Source: Cronobacter condimenti 1330 (GTDB lineage Bacteria; Pseudomonadota; Gammaproteobacteria; Enterobacterales; Enterobacteriaceae). From it: a stretch of 64,000 nucleotides of DNA. Location: NCBI RefSeq assembly GCF_001277255.1, contig NZ_CP012264.1, positions 3,534,001-3,598,000 of the forward strand, given 5' to 3'. This document shows, piece after piece, positions 40,856 through 49,431 of this stretch. Below the pieces are notes generated by a model, which saw only the letters and a list, made by a program, of their open reading frames with translations, did no database searches and was not told where the DNA came from. Position 1 is the first letter of the stretch. Each line of letters starts with the position of its first letter. Made by a program: the position numbers and the translations under genes.

Positions 40856-41587
40856 ATGCGAATTCCCCGCATCTATCACCCCGAGCCGCTCGTCGTCGGG
40901 CGTGAAATCGCCCTTGATGAAGACGCCGCCAATCATGTTGGCCGCGTACTGCGTATGAACGCAGGCCAGGCGCTGCAACTGTTCGATGGCAGCAATCAGG
41001 TGTTTGCCGCTGAAATCACGCAGGCGAGTAAAAAAAGCGTGCTGGTCACGGTACTGAGCAGTGAAGAGGCGAACCGCGAGTCGCCGCTCTTTTTACATCT
41101 GGGCCAGGTGATGTCGCGCGGCGAGAAAATGGAATTTACCATTCAGAAGTCGATTGAACTGGGCGTTAGCGTGATAACCCCGCTCTTTTCCGAACGCTGC
41201 GGCGTAAAGCTTGATGAAGAGCGACTCAATAAAAAACAACAGCAGTGGCAGAAAATCGCTATCGCCGCCTGCGAGCAGTGCGGGCGCAACGTCGTGCCGG
41301 AAATCCGCCCGGCGATGGATCTGGAGGCCTGGTGCGCGGAGCCTGACAGTGGCCTGAAGCTCAATCTTCATCCGCGTGCTGCGCACAGCATCAATACCCT
41401 GCCTCAGCCCGTTGAGCGCGTACGTCTGCTTATCGGCCCGGAAGGCGGACTCTCCGCCGATGAAATTGCCATGACTGCACGTTATCAGTTTACTGATATC
41501 CTGTTAGGACCACGCGTTTTGCGCACAGAGACCACTGCGCTCACCGCCATCACCGCACTTCAGGTGCGCTTTGGCGATCTGGGCTAA
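40856..41587 (+). CDS. rsmE: 16S rRNA m3U1498 methyltransferase RsmE
   Basis: SPOUT-superfamily methyltransferase that methylates N3 of U1498 in 16S rRNA. The 243-residue length equals E. coli. It has an N-terminal PUA-like domain (MRIPRIYHPEPL, NHVGRVLRMNAGQ) and a C-terminal trefoil knot with LIGPEGGLSADEI and LGPRVLRTETTAL, where S-adenosylmethionine binds. ATG 40856 is chosen over 40760, since the latter overlaps endA. It is 12 nt from gshB and likely cotranscribed. Confidence 0.95.
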   Translation: MRIPRIYHPEPLVVGREIALDEDAANHVGRVLRMNAGQALQLFDGSNQVFAAEITQASKKSVLVTVLSSEEANRESPLFLHLGQVMSRGEKMEFTIQKSIELGVSVITPLFSERCGVKLDEERLNKKQQQWQKIAIAACEQCGRNVVPEIRPAMDLEAWCAEPDSGLKLNLHPRAAHSINTLPQPVERVRLLIGPEGGLSADEIAMTARYQFTDILLGPRVLRTETTALTAITALQVRFGDLG

Positions 41588-41599
41588 AGGAGAAAAATA

Positions 41600-42547
41600 A
41601 TGATCAAGCTCGGCATCGTGATGGACCCCATCGCAAGCATCAATATCAAAAAAGACTCCAGCTTCGCCATGTTGCTGGAAGCCCAGCGCCGCGGTTATGA
41701 ACTCCACTATATGGAGATGGCGGATCTCTACCTGAATAACGGGGAAGGCCGCGCCCGCACACGCCTCGTCAGCGTCGAGCAGAACTACGATAAATGGTAT
41801 GCGTTCGGCACCGAGCAGGACATTGCGCTGGCCGATCTCGACGTGGTGCTGATGCGTAAAGATCCCCCGTTCGACACCGAATTTATCTACGCCACGTACA
41901 TCCTTGAGCGCGCTGAAGAGAAAGGCACGCTTATCGTCAACAAGCCGCAGAGCCTGCGCGACTGTAACGAGAAGCTGTTCACCGCGTGGTTTGCGGATCT
42001 CACGCCGCATACCCTGGTGACGCGTAACAAAGCGCAGCTGAAAGCCTTCTGGGAAAAACATGGCGATATCATCTTAAAACCGCTTGATGGCATGGGCGGT
42101 GCGTCTATCTTCCGCGTGAAAGAAGGCGATCCGAACCTGTCGGTTATCGCCGAAACCCTGACCGTGCTTGGCAGCCGCTACTGCATGGCGCAGAACTACC
42201 TGCCTGCCATCAAGGATGGCGACAAACGCGTACTGGTGGTTGACGGCGAGCCGGTGCCATACTGCCTTGCGCGTATTCCACAGGGTGGCGAAACTCGCGG
42301 CAATCTCGCGGCAGGCGGTCGCGGCGAGCCACGTCCGCTGTCTGAGAGCGACTGGGAGATTGCCCGCCGCGTCGGGCCGACGCTGAAAGCGAAAGGCCTG
42401 ATTTTTGTTGGCCTTGATATTATCGGCGACAAACTGACCGAAATTAACGTCACCAGCCCTACCTGCGTGCGTGAAATCGAGGCGCAGTATCCGGTATCCA
42501 TTACCGGCATGCTGATGGACGCCATCGAAAAACGCCTCGCGAAGTAA
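41600..42547 (+). CDS. gshB: glutathione synthetase GshB
   Basis: ATP-grasp enzyme that joins gamma-glutamylcysteine and glycine to make glutathione. It has 315 residues against 316 in E. coli. The N-terminal KLGIVMDPIASINIKKDSS segment, the ATP-grasp core ILKPLDGMGGASIFRV, the flexible loop RIPQGGETRGNLAAGGRGE and the metal site LTEINVTSPTC are present. It has a strong AAAGGAG Shine-Dalgarno and lies 12 nt after rsmE. Confidence 0.96.
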   Translation: MIKLGIVMDPIASINIKKDSSFAMLLEAQRRGYELHYMEMADLYLNNGEGRARTRLVSVEQNYDKWYAFGTEQDIALADLDVVLMRKDPPFDTEFIYATYILERAEEKGTLIVNKPQSLRDCNEKLFTAWFADLTPHTLVTRNKAQLKAFWEKHGDIILKPLDGMGGASIFRVKEGDPNLSVIAETLTVLGSRYCMAQNYLPAIKDGDKRVLVVDGEPVPYCLARIPQGGETRGNLAAGGRGEPRPLSESDWEIARRVGPTLKAKGLIFVGLDIIGDKLTEINVTSPTCVREIEAQYPVSITGMLMDAIEKRLAK

Positions 42548-42660
42548 CCCCTGAGGGCGGGTTCGCTCCCGCCCGTTACCCCACCGGGGGTGACAGTTCG
42601 TGACTTTCCCCGCATACTGAATCTGCCGATTTTCCAACCAGGACTACAGAACCTTTGACG

Positions 42661-43224
42661 ATGAATTTACAGCATCATTTTCTCATTGCCATGCCGGCCC
42701 TCCAGGACCCGCTGTTCCGCCGTTCCGTGGTGTATATCTGCGAATACAACGACGAAGGGGCAATGGGCATTATCATTAACAAGCCTCTGGAAAATCTGCA
42801 GGTAGAAGGGGTACTTCAGAAACTGAAAATCACGCCGGAACCGCGTGACCCGGCGATTCGCCTCGATAAGCCCGTGTTTCTCGGCGGCCCGCTGGCTGAA
42901 GATCGCGGGTTTATCCTGCACACGCCGCCGGACAGCTTTTCTTCCAGCATCCGTATTTCTGACAACACGGTGATCACAACCTCCCGCGACGTGCTGGAAA
43001 CATTAGGCACTGCCGAGCAGCCGCCTGAGGTACTTGTCGCACTCGGTTACTCCTCATGGGAGAAAGGCCAGCTTGAGGAAGAGATCCTGGAAAACGCCTG
43101 GCTTACAGCGCCTGCGGATCTGAATATTCTTTTTCGCACGCCTATTGCCGACCGCTGGCGCGAGGCCGCGAAGCTTATCGGCATCGACATCCACACGATG
43201 CCAGGCGAAGCGGGGCACGCGTAA
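42661..43224 (+). CDS. yqgE: YqgE, AlgH family (UPF0301) protein
   Basis: A 187-residue protein of unknown biochemical role in the AlgH/YqgE family. It is nearly identical in layout to E. coli: HHFLIAMPALQDPLFRRSVVYICEYNDEGAMG, GGPLAEDRGFILH and ALGYSSWEKGQLEEE. ATG 42661 matches the homologue; a TTG two codons earlier is possible. The Shine-Dalgarno is weak. Its stop overlaps the ruvX start (TAATG), so the two are translationally coupled. Confidence 0.94.
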   Translation: MNLQHHFLIAMPALQDPLFRRSVVYICEYNDEGAMGIIINKPLENLQVEGVLQKLKITPEPRDPAIRLDKPVFLGGPLAEDRGFILHTPPDSFSSSIRISDNTVITTSRDVLETLGTAEQPPEVLVALGYSSWEKGQLEEEILENAWLTAPADLNILFRTPIADRWREAAKLIGIDIHTMPGEAGHA

Positions 43225-43640
43225 TGAGCGGCACGCTACTGGCCTTCGATTTTGGCACTAAAAGTATCGGCGTGGCGATCGGGCAGCGCGTGACGGCAAC
43301 CGCCCGTCCGCTTACCGCACTCAAAGCGCAAAACGGCAACCCGGACTGGACGCTCATTGAACGGTTGCTGAAAGAGTGGCAGCCAGACGATGTGATTGTT
43401 GGCCTTCCACTCAATATGGATGGCACCGAACAGCCGCTGACGGCGCGCGCACGCACGTTCGCCAACCGGCTGCATGGCCGCTTCGGCATTCATGTGACGC
43501 TGCACGACGAACGCCTCAGTACGGTTGAAGCCCGCGCAGGGCTCTTTGAGCGCGGCGGTTTTCGCGCGCTCGACAAAGGCAGCGTGGATTCCGCCTCAGC
43601 GGTCGTCATTCTGGAAAGCTACTTCGAGCAACATGGCTAA
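43224..43640 (+). CDS. ruvX: pre-16S rRNA nuclease / RuvX (YqgF)
   Basis: RNase H-fold nuclease involved in maturation of the 16S rRNA 5' end; its family relation to RuvC gave the name RuvX. The 138-residue length equals E. coli. The first catalytic Asp is in AFDFGTKSIGVAIG, the Glu region lies around DERLSTVEA, and the terminal acid is in DSASAVVILESY. It overlaps yqgE by one base. In K-12 yggR follows; here two accessory genes lie between. Confidence 0.95.
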   Translation: MSGTLLAFDFGTKSIGVAIGQRVTATARPLTALKAQNGNPDWTLIERLLKEWQPDDVIVGLPLNMDGTEQPLTARARTFANRLHGRFGIHVTLHDERLSTVEARAGLFERGGFRALDKGSVDSASAVVILESYFEQHG

Positions 43641-43647
43641 AAAGCCC

Positions 43648-43671
43648 GCGCAGCGTCGCCTGACGCTGCGC
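43648..43671. other. perfect hairpin after ruvX
   Basis: GCGCAGCGTC-GCCT-GACGCTGCGC, 10-bp perfect stem starting 8 nt past ruvX, without a T-run. It may define the 3' end of the yqgE-ruvX mRNA. It also marks the left border of the accessory insert. Confidence 0.6.
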
Positions 43672-43803
43672 TCCGCTTATCCTTCTCATTCCTTTCTTAA
43701 TTCCCGTCTTGCTGCCTGTGAATCCATCACGGATCACATTTCTTTCGTACAAACTTTGCCCGCCTGAACAATCGTTTCTATAAAAGAAACATACAGGCGA
43801 ATA

Positions 43804-44496
43804 TTAGTCTGTTTTTATAAGCCGCGCGGCCAGCTCGTTGAGTTGCTCAAGACGGGTGTGAATTTCAGGCATGCTGATATTCCACATACCGGCCAGCGCC
43901 ACCGCCGCGCTGTGAATACCGAGCGGTTTTGCCATCGACACTTCACCGTCGTCATGACGCCAGACCACTTCGCCTCGCTCACGCTGTTGGGCGACATGGG
44001 GCGCCAGTTGGGCCCACTGCTCAGGCGTGAAGCGCGCTTCCAGGGCCTCGTCGCTCTCCGCTGCCAGCAGCGCCATGCCGATGACCGACTGCCAGGCGGG
44101 CAACATGCGAAACCCGGCCAGCGCCTGGCTCATCTGGCTACCAGGGGTGGAGTGATAGATGTAGATGATTTGATCTTCCCAGAGCACGCCGAGCGCCACG
44201 ACCACGTCCTTCGGAGCGTGCTGCTCAAGTTGCGGGAGGGCATGGGAAAAGAGTGCGGAGCCGCGGATTGCCTGCGCGGCCAGGGCATGAATGCCGGGGC
44301 CGGGCAGATAACGACGCTGCTCGTCCTGCATGGTGAGGCCGATGGAGGCCATCGTCATCAGCAGACGGTTGACGCGCGTGGTGTTGATGCCCATCAATCG
44401 GGACAATTCACGACAACCGATGGCTCGATCGCTTGAGACCAAATACTGCAGGCAGCGGATCCCATCGATCAGACTCTGGTTGGGTTGTGAGGACAT
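43804..44496 (-). CDS. IclR-family transcriptional regulator
   Basis: Predicted repressor or activator of 230 residues. The N-terminal winged HTH is visible at IGCRELSRLMGINTTRVNRL, and an IclR effector domain follows (VVVALGVLWEDQIIYIYHST, SVIGMALLAAESDEAL, VSMAKPLGIHSAAVALAGMW). ATG 44496 is preferred, with GGAA about 9 nt upstream; ATG 44514 lacks a Shine-Dalgarno. It is divergent from the large FAD-oxidoreductase gene with only 62 nt between starts, so it very likely controls that gene and itself from a shared region. The effector is unknown. Confidence 0.88.
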   Translation of the reverse strand: MSSQPNQSLIDGIRCLQYLVSSDRAIGCRELSRLMGINTTRVNRLLMTMASIGLTMQDEQRRYLPGPGIHALAAQAIRGSALFSHALPQLEQHAPKDVVVALGVLWEDQIIYIYHSTPGSQMSQALAGFRMLPAWQSVIGMALLAAESDEALEARFTPEQWAQLAPHVAQQRERGEVVWRHDDGEVSMAKPLGIHSAAVALAGMWNISMPEIHTRLEQLNELAARLIKTD

Positions 44497-44558
44497 AGCG
44501 AAGTTCCGTTGCATGGCAATGTGATGAGTGTAATGCCAGTTAAGAAGGATACAAGTTT

Positions 44559-46817
44559 ATGAACATCTTTCCCCGCAGCGCCGACCGGACGTTTCCTGAG
44601 GAGCATCTCCATGCCGACCTGCTGGTGGCAGGCGGCGGGCTTGCCGGTTTGTGCGCCGCGCTGGCAGCGGCCCGCGATGGGTTGCAGGTGATTCTGGTAC
44701 AGGACCGACCGGTGCTCGGCGGTAATGCATCAAGTGAAGTCCGGCTGTGGGCCAACGGCGCGACATCGCACATGGGTAACAATAACCGCTGGGCGCGCGA
44801 AGGCGGTATTATGGGCGAGATTCTGGAAGAAAACCTCTGGCGTAACAAAGAGGGCAATCCGGTGATGTTTGATCTGGTCCTGCTGGATCTTGCCCGTGCC
44901 CAGCCGGGACTGACATTGCTGCTTAACACCGCCCTGTTTGACGTCGTAAGTCGCGATCGCCGTATTGAGCGCGTGCGCGGTTTTAACGCGATCAACGAGA
45001 CGTTTTACGTCATCACCGCCACGCAGTTTTGCGACGCCACTGGCGATGGCGTGCTCGGCTATCTGGCTGGCGCGGAATTTCGCGTCGGTGCCGAGGAGCC
45101 TGCAGAGCTGGGTGAAAAGATGGCACCGGGCGACAGCTTCGGCCATAAGCTTGGGCACTCTATCTATTTTTACACCAAACAGACCCGCGACCCGGTACGC
45201 TTTGTTCCCCCCTCGTTCGCGCTTAAAGACATCACCGCGATTCCGCGCTATCAGCGCCTCACCTCGACCCTGAACGGCTGCGATCTCTGGTGGCTCGAAT
45301 GGGGAGGACGTCTCGACACCGTGCATCAGAGTGAAGAGATCAAATGGGAACTGTGGAAAATCGTCTGGGGCGTGTGGGATCACATTAAGAACTCCGGGCA
45401 ATTCCCTGACGCGGATAACCTGACTATCGAGTGGGTCGGCACGATCCCCGGCAAGCGCGAAAGCCGTCGATTCATGGGCGATCACCTGCTCTGCCAGCAA
45501 GATATTATCGAACAGCGCGATCACTACGACGCCGTGGGCTACGGCGGCTGGTCTATTGATCTTCACCCGGCAGACGGCGTTTACAGCACGCACGACGGTT
45601 GCCGCCAGTTTCACAGCAAAGGCACGTACACCATTCCCTGGCGCTGCTTCTACAGCTGCTCGCTGGATAATCTGTTCCTGACGGGGCGGCTTATCTCCGC
45701 TTCGCATGTCGCCTTCGGCAGCGCCCGCGTGATGTGCACGTGCGGGCTGCTTGGCGAGGTCGTGGGCCGCGCGGCAGCGCTCTGCCACCGTCAGGGGGCG
45801 ATTCCCCGCCAGCTGGCGGAGCGCGAGCGCATCGGCGCGCTGCAACAGCATTTGCAGGCGACAGGCTGTTATATTCCGCGCCAGCGGCTGAACGACCCGG
45901 TACGTGGCGCAACGATTAGTGTCAGCAGCGAATACCAGCTCGCTGAACTGCCGCCTAACGGCGAATGGGAACCACTTGGCGCTCGCACCGCATTGTTGTT
46001 GCCGCTGCGGGCAGGCCAATCGCTGCCTGTGATGCATTTTACGTTGCGCGCTGAAACGCCGCAGCGCCTGAACGTCGAGCTGATGACAAGTATTAAACCC
46101 GGCAACTATACGCCGGAGCGCGTACTGGATAGCTGCGAGCTGGAGGTGCACGGCGAAGCGCCCTACCCCATTACTCTGCGCCACACCGCCGAAGCGGACA
46201 GCTACGTGTTTATCGTTTTCGAGCGCTGCGATGCCGTGGAGATGGCGCTGAGCGCGCAGCATCTGCCGGGCATCATGATGGTGTTCAACAGCCTGAACGC
46301 GCGCGTTGCCAAACGTTCGCGTCAAATAGCCGAAGGCGATTTCGGCGTCGATGAGTTCGATTTCTGGCTGCCGCGCCGTCGTCCGCACCAGATAATGCCT
46401 GCTCTGCGCCTCGCCACGCCGCTGCCCTGTTACCCGCCTGAAAACCTGCTCAACGGCGGCCTGCGCCCCGAACAGCAGACGAACGCCTGGGCACCCGCGC
46501 AGGACGACCCGCAACCGACGGTCGAGTGGCAATGGCCGCAACCGCAAACACTCAACGCGTTGACGCTGATCTTCGATAACGACTTCGATAATGCGATGGA
46601 AACCGTCCAGATGGGGCATGCCTGCGCCGTCACGCCCCACTGCGTCACGCATTACCGACTCTGGATCGATAACACATTGCTCGCGGAAGTCACTGATAAC
46701 CATCATTCGGTCTGCGAGCATCGCCTTGATGCGCAAAGCCCGGTAAGCGTTATCCGGCTTGAGATAATCCGCACCGCAGGCGGCCTGCCCGCGCTTTACG
46801 CGCTTCATGTACGCTAG
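44559..46817 (+). CDS. FAD-dependent oxidoreductase with C-terminal discoidin-like domain
   Basis: Large 752-residue protein of unknown substrate. The N-terminal half is a FAD_oxidored-type flavoprotein: dinucleotide motif DLLVAGGGLAGLCAALAAARDG (residues 20-41), then VLGGNASSEVRLW, CDATGDGVLGYLAGAEFRVG and a second FAD contact near DNLFLTGRLISASHVAFGS. A linker beta-region follows. From about residue 625, PPENLLNGGLRPEQQTNAW and the VEWQWPQPQTLNALTLIFDND strands look like an F5/8 (discoidin) carbohydrate-binding fold. No signal peptide is seen, so it is probably cytoplasmic. Related proteins often accompany sugar-degrading genes. Its TAG stop shares bases with the opposing yggR stop. Confidence 0.85.
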   Translation: MNIFPRSADRTFPEEHLHADLLVAGGGLAGLCAALAAARDGLQVILVQDRPVLGGNASSEVRLWANGATSHMGNNNRWAREGGIMGEILEENLWRNKEGNPVMFDLVLLDLARAQPGLTLLLNTALFDVVSRDRRIERVRGFNAINETFYVITATQFCDATGDGVLGYLAGAEFRVGAEEPAELGEKMAPGDSFGHKLGHSIYFYTKQTRDPVRFVPPSFALKDITAIPRYQRLTSTLNGCDLWWLEWGGRLDTVHQSEEIKWELWKIVWGVWDHIKNSGQFPDADNLTIEWVGTIPGKRESRRFMGDHLLCQQDIIEQRDHYDAVGYGGWSIDLHPADGVYSTHDGCRQFHSKGTYTIPWRCFYSCSLDNLFLTGRLISASHVAFGSARVMCTCGLLGEVVGRAAALCHRQGAIPRQLAERERIGALQQHLQATGCYIPRQRLNDPVRGATISVSSEYQLAELPPNGEWEPLGARTALLLPLRAGQSLPVMHFTLRAETPQRLNVELMTSIKPGNYTPERVLDSCELEVHGEAPYPITLRHTAEADSYVFIVFERCDAVEMALSAQHLPGIMMVFNSLNARVAKRSRQIAEGDFGVDEFDFWLPRRRPHQIMPALRLATPLPCYPPENLLNGGLRPEQQTNAWAPAQDDPQPTVEWQWPQPQTLNALTLIFDNDFDNAMETVQMGHACAVTPHCVTHYRLWIDNTLLAEVTDNHHSVCEHRLDAQSPVSVIRLEIIRTAGGLPALYALHVR

Positions 46818-47830
46818 CACCAGTGGCCAGCGCTGGCGTCCTTTTGCAGCGACAGCCTGCCTTCGTTAATGCGCATCGCCACGCTCTGCGCGAACGTCTG
46901 CATACCGTGCTGCTGGCCGGTTTCCATCAGGCCTGGCAACTGGTGCGTCTTTCCTTCGCGGATGAGGTTTGCCACCGCAGGCGTGTTAATTAACAGCTCG
47001 TGCAACGCCGTTCTGCCACCCTGCGCGTCCGCCACCAGTTTCTGCGCCAACACCGCTTTCAGGCTGCCTGCAAGCTGGCTGCGCACTTTGTTCTGTTCAT
47101 CGGCCGGGAACACATCCACCAGACGTTCCACCGCCTGCGCCGCGCCGCGCGTGTGCAGCGTCGCCATGACAAGATGACCGGTTTCCGCCGCGGTGAGCGC
47201 AAGCCTAATCGTTTCACTGTCGCGTAACTCACCTAGCAGAATGACATCGGGATCTTCACGCAGCGCCCCACGCAGACCGTCGCTGAAATTTTGACAATGG
47301 GTGCCTATCTCTCGCTGCTGGATAAGACAGCGCGCCGGTTGATGGCAAAACTCAACGGGATCTTCGAGCGTCAGAATATGGCCATCCAGCGTCTCGTTGA
47401 GATGACCGACCATTGCCGCAAGCGTCGTGGATTTACCGCTGCCGGTCGCGCCGGTAACAAGCAACAGCCCGTCCGGCATCGCGAGCAGGCCCGGCACCGC
47501 CGGCGGTACGCCAAGCGTCTCCAGCCGTGGGCAGCCACGCGGCAGCAGGCGCAACACCAGCGATATGCCCTGCATCTGGCGAAACGCATTGCCGCGCAGC
47601 CTTACCCCGCCCGCAAGACTTACCGCGAAATCCGTCTGCCCGCGTTCGGCGAGCTCGCGCTGGTGAGCATCATCCAGCCAGCGCGCCAGCAGATTTTCCG
47701 GCTTCGGTACGGTCTCAGAAAGTGGCTCCAGCCGCCCCTGCTTGCGCCAGCGCGCCGGCAGGTCGCTACACAGGTGTAGATCCGAAACGTTATGCTTTAC
47801 ACTAAGCGCCACCAATTCATCCATTTCCAT
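46814..47830 (-). CDS. yggR: YggR, PilT-like retraction ATPase homologue
   Basis: Type II/IV secretion-type ATPase of the PilT group, 338 residues against 326 in E. coli YggR. The Walker A motif is GATGSGKSTTLAAM, the Asp box LTLEDPVEF, Walker B DPDVILLGELRDSETI and the His box TGHLVMATLHTRGAAQ. Whether a pilus is retracted is unknown, since no pilin or pilus assembly genes lie nearby. AGGGAAG lies 5 nt upstream of ATG 47830. It is divergent from yggS with a 15-nt gap. The stop codon overlaps that of the FAD oxidoreductase (CTAG). Confidence 0.93.
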   Translation of the reverse strand: MEMDELVALSVKHNVSDLHLCSDLPARWRKQGRLEPLSETVPKPENLLARWLDDAHQRELAERGQTDFAVSLAGGVRLRGNAFRQMQGISLVLRLLPRGCPRLETLGVPPAVPGLLAMPDGLLLVTGATGSGKSTTLAAMVGHLNETLDGHILTLEDPVEFCHQPARCLIQQREIGTHCQNFSDGLRGALREDPDVILLGELRDSETIRLALTAAETGHLVMATLHTRGAAQAVERLVDVFPADEQNKVRSQLAGSLKAVLAQKLVADAQGGRTALHELLINTPAVANLIREGKTHQLPGLMETGQQHGMQTFAQSVAMRINEGRLSLQKDASAGHWC

Positions 47831-47845
47831 ATAGCTTCCCTAATC

Positions 47846-48559
47846 ATGAGTGAGACAGAACGCAACTTAGCGCAGGTTCGGCACAAGATCTCAGCGGCGG
47901 CACAACGCTGCGGCCGGGCTCCAGAAGAAGTTACGCTGCTTGCAGTGAGCAAAACAAAACCTGCGAGCGCGATAGCAGAAGCTATCGCCGCCGGGCAGCG
48001 TGAGTTCGGCGAAAACTATGTGCAGGAGGGAGTGGACAAGATCCAGCATTTCCGCGACGCGGGCATCGACGGGTTGACGTGGCACTTTATCGGTCCGTTG
48101 CAGTCCAACAAAAGCCGTCTGGTGGCCGGGCATTTTGACTGGTGTCATACGGTGGACAGACTGCGCATCGCAACCCGGCTCAACGAGCAGCGCCCTGAGA
48201 CGATGGCGCCGCTCAACGTGCTGATTCAGGTTAATATCAGCGACGAACAGAGCAAATCCGGCATTGCGTTAAGCGAACTGGACGCGCTGGTAGCGGAGGT
48301 GGCGGCGCTGCCGCGTCTGCGTTTGCGCGGGCTGACGGCCATTCCGGCGCCGGAAAAAGAGTACGCGCGTCAGTTTGCCGTGGCGTGCGAGATGGCGGCC
48401 GCTTTCGCCGCGCTCAAAACACGCTACCCGACGGTAGATACGCTTTCGCTCGGCATGAGCGATGATATGGAAGCCGCCATCGCCGCAGGCAGCACGATGG
48501 TGCGCATTGGTACTGCGATTTTCGGCGCGCGCGATTATGCCCGCACCGCTCAACAATAA
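47846..48559 (+). CDS. yggS: PLP homeostasis protein YggS
   Basis: PLP-binding protein of the YBL036C/PLPBP family that buffers pyridoxal phosphate levels; no catalytic activity is known. 237 residues form a fold-III-type TIM barrel. The PLP lysine is in LLAVSKTKPA, with FGENYVQEG, WHFIGPLQSNK and the phosphate loop LSLGMSDDMEAAI plus VRIGTAIFG. ATG 47846 is set by homology. It is the first gene of the yggS-yggT-yggU-rdgB-hemW run and is divergent from yggR. Confidence 0.95.
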   Translation: MSETERNLAQVRHKISAAAQRCGRAPEEVTLLAVSKTKPASAIAEAIAAGQREFGENYVQEGVDKIQHFRDAGIDGLTWHFIGPLQSNKSRLVAGHFDWCHTVDRLRIATRLNEQRPETMAPLNVLIQVNISDEQSKSGIALSELDALVAEVAALPRLRLRGLTAIPAPEKEYARQFAVACEMAAAFAALKTRYPTVDTLSLGMSDDMEAAIAAGSTMVRIGTAIFGARDYARTAQQ

Positions 48560-48574
48560 CTTCTGAGGAATGCC

Positions 48575-49129
48575 ATGCTGACGTTGACTTTCCTGGTCAA
48601 AACCGTGATCGAACTGTATGTAATGGTGCTGTTGCTGCGCATCTGGATGCAGTGGGCTCGCTGCGATTTCTATAACCCGCTCGCCCAGACGGTGGTGAAG
48701 TTTACCCAGCCGGTGATAAGCCCGCTGCGCCGTATTATTCCGTCGATCGGGCCTATCGACACTTCATCGCTGCTGGTGGCGTTTATTCTCTCGACACTGA
48801 AATTCCCGCTGCTGATGTTAATTCAGTCAGGCGGTCTGTCGCTTGATCCGTTTAACCTGGTCGTTGGTCTGCTCTCGATTTTGAAATCAGCCGGTTTTCT
48901 GGTTTTCTGGGTCATTATTATCCGATCGCTGATGAGCTGGGTAAGCCAGGGCCGCAGCCCGATTGAGTTTGTGCTGATCCAGCTTACCGAGCCGCTGATG
49001 GCCCCAATTCGCCGTGTTCTTCCGGCGATGGGCGGCATCGATTTTTCCGCGATGGGCGTGATCCTTGCGCTTTATTTGCTGAACTATCTCGGCATGGATC
49101 TCTTCCCGAGGCTCTGGTATCTGCTGTGA
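48575..49129 (+). CDS. yggT: YggT family membrane protein
   Basis: Inner-membrane protein of 184 residues made of two YGGT repeats, each with two hydrophobic helices and the motif R(I/V)xP (NPLAQTVVKFTQPVISPLRRIIPS and EFVLIQLTEPLMAPIRRVLPA). Its role in enterobacteria is not established; it has been linked to osmotic tolerance and potassium. It has GAGG upstream and lies 15 nt after yggS. Its stop overlaps the GTG start of yggU by 4 nt. Confidence 0.93.
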   Translation: MLTLTFLVKTVIELYVMVLLLRIWMQWARCDFYNPLAQTVVKFTQPVISPLRRIIPSIGPIDTSSLLVAFILSTLKFPLLMLIQSGGLSLDPFNLVVGLLSILKSAGFLVFWVIIIRSLMSWVSQGRSPIEFVLIQLTEPLMAPIRRVLPAMGGIDFSAMGVILALYLLNYLGMDLFPRLWYLL

Positions 49130-49416
49130 GTGCCGTGAGTAAAACCGTCGACGGGCTGGTGTTGCGGCTGTATATCCAGCCCAAAGCCAGCCGCGACAGC
49201 ATTATCGGGTTACATGGCGACGAACTGAAAGTCGCCATTACCGCCCCGCCAGTTGACGGCCAGGCGAACGCCCATCTGGTGAAATATCTCGCGAAACAAT
49301 TTCGCGTGGCGAAAAGCCAGGTAGTGATTGAAAAAGGCGAACTGGGCCGTCACAAGCAAGTCAAAATCATCGAACCCCAACAGATCCCAACGGAAGTTGC
49401 GGCTATCACCGATTAA
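49126..49416 (+). CDS. yggU: YggU, DUF167 family protein
   Basis: Small 96-residue DUF167 protein of unknown function, collinear with E. coli YggU (LRLYIQPKASRDSIIGLHGDELKVAITAPPVDGQAN, FRVAKSQVVIEKGELGRHK). The start is GTG at 49126, overlapping the yggT stop (GTGA), so translation is coupled. An in-frame start a few codons later cannot be excluded. It lies 15 nt before rdgB. Confidence 0.92.
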   Translation: MSAVSKTVDGLVLRLYIQPKASRDSIIGLHGDELKVAITAPPVDGQANAHLVKYLAKQFRVAKSQVVIEKGELGRHKQVKIIEPQQIPTEVAAITD

Positions 49417-49431
49417 TTACAGGATTGAGCT

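Noticed and set aside
41887..42637. Minus-strand frames under gshB
   Set aside because: Shadows of the ATP-grasp gene; no independent support.
44730..46820. 696-codon open frame on the minus strand under the FAD oxidoreductase gene
   Set aside because: It is the antisense shadow of a real gene in GC-rich DNA. It lacks domain motifs and a Shine-Dalgarno, while the + strand product has clear FAD motifs.
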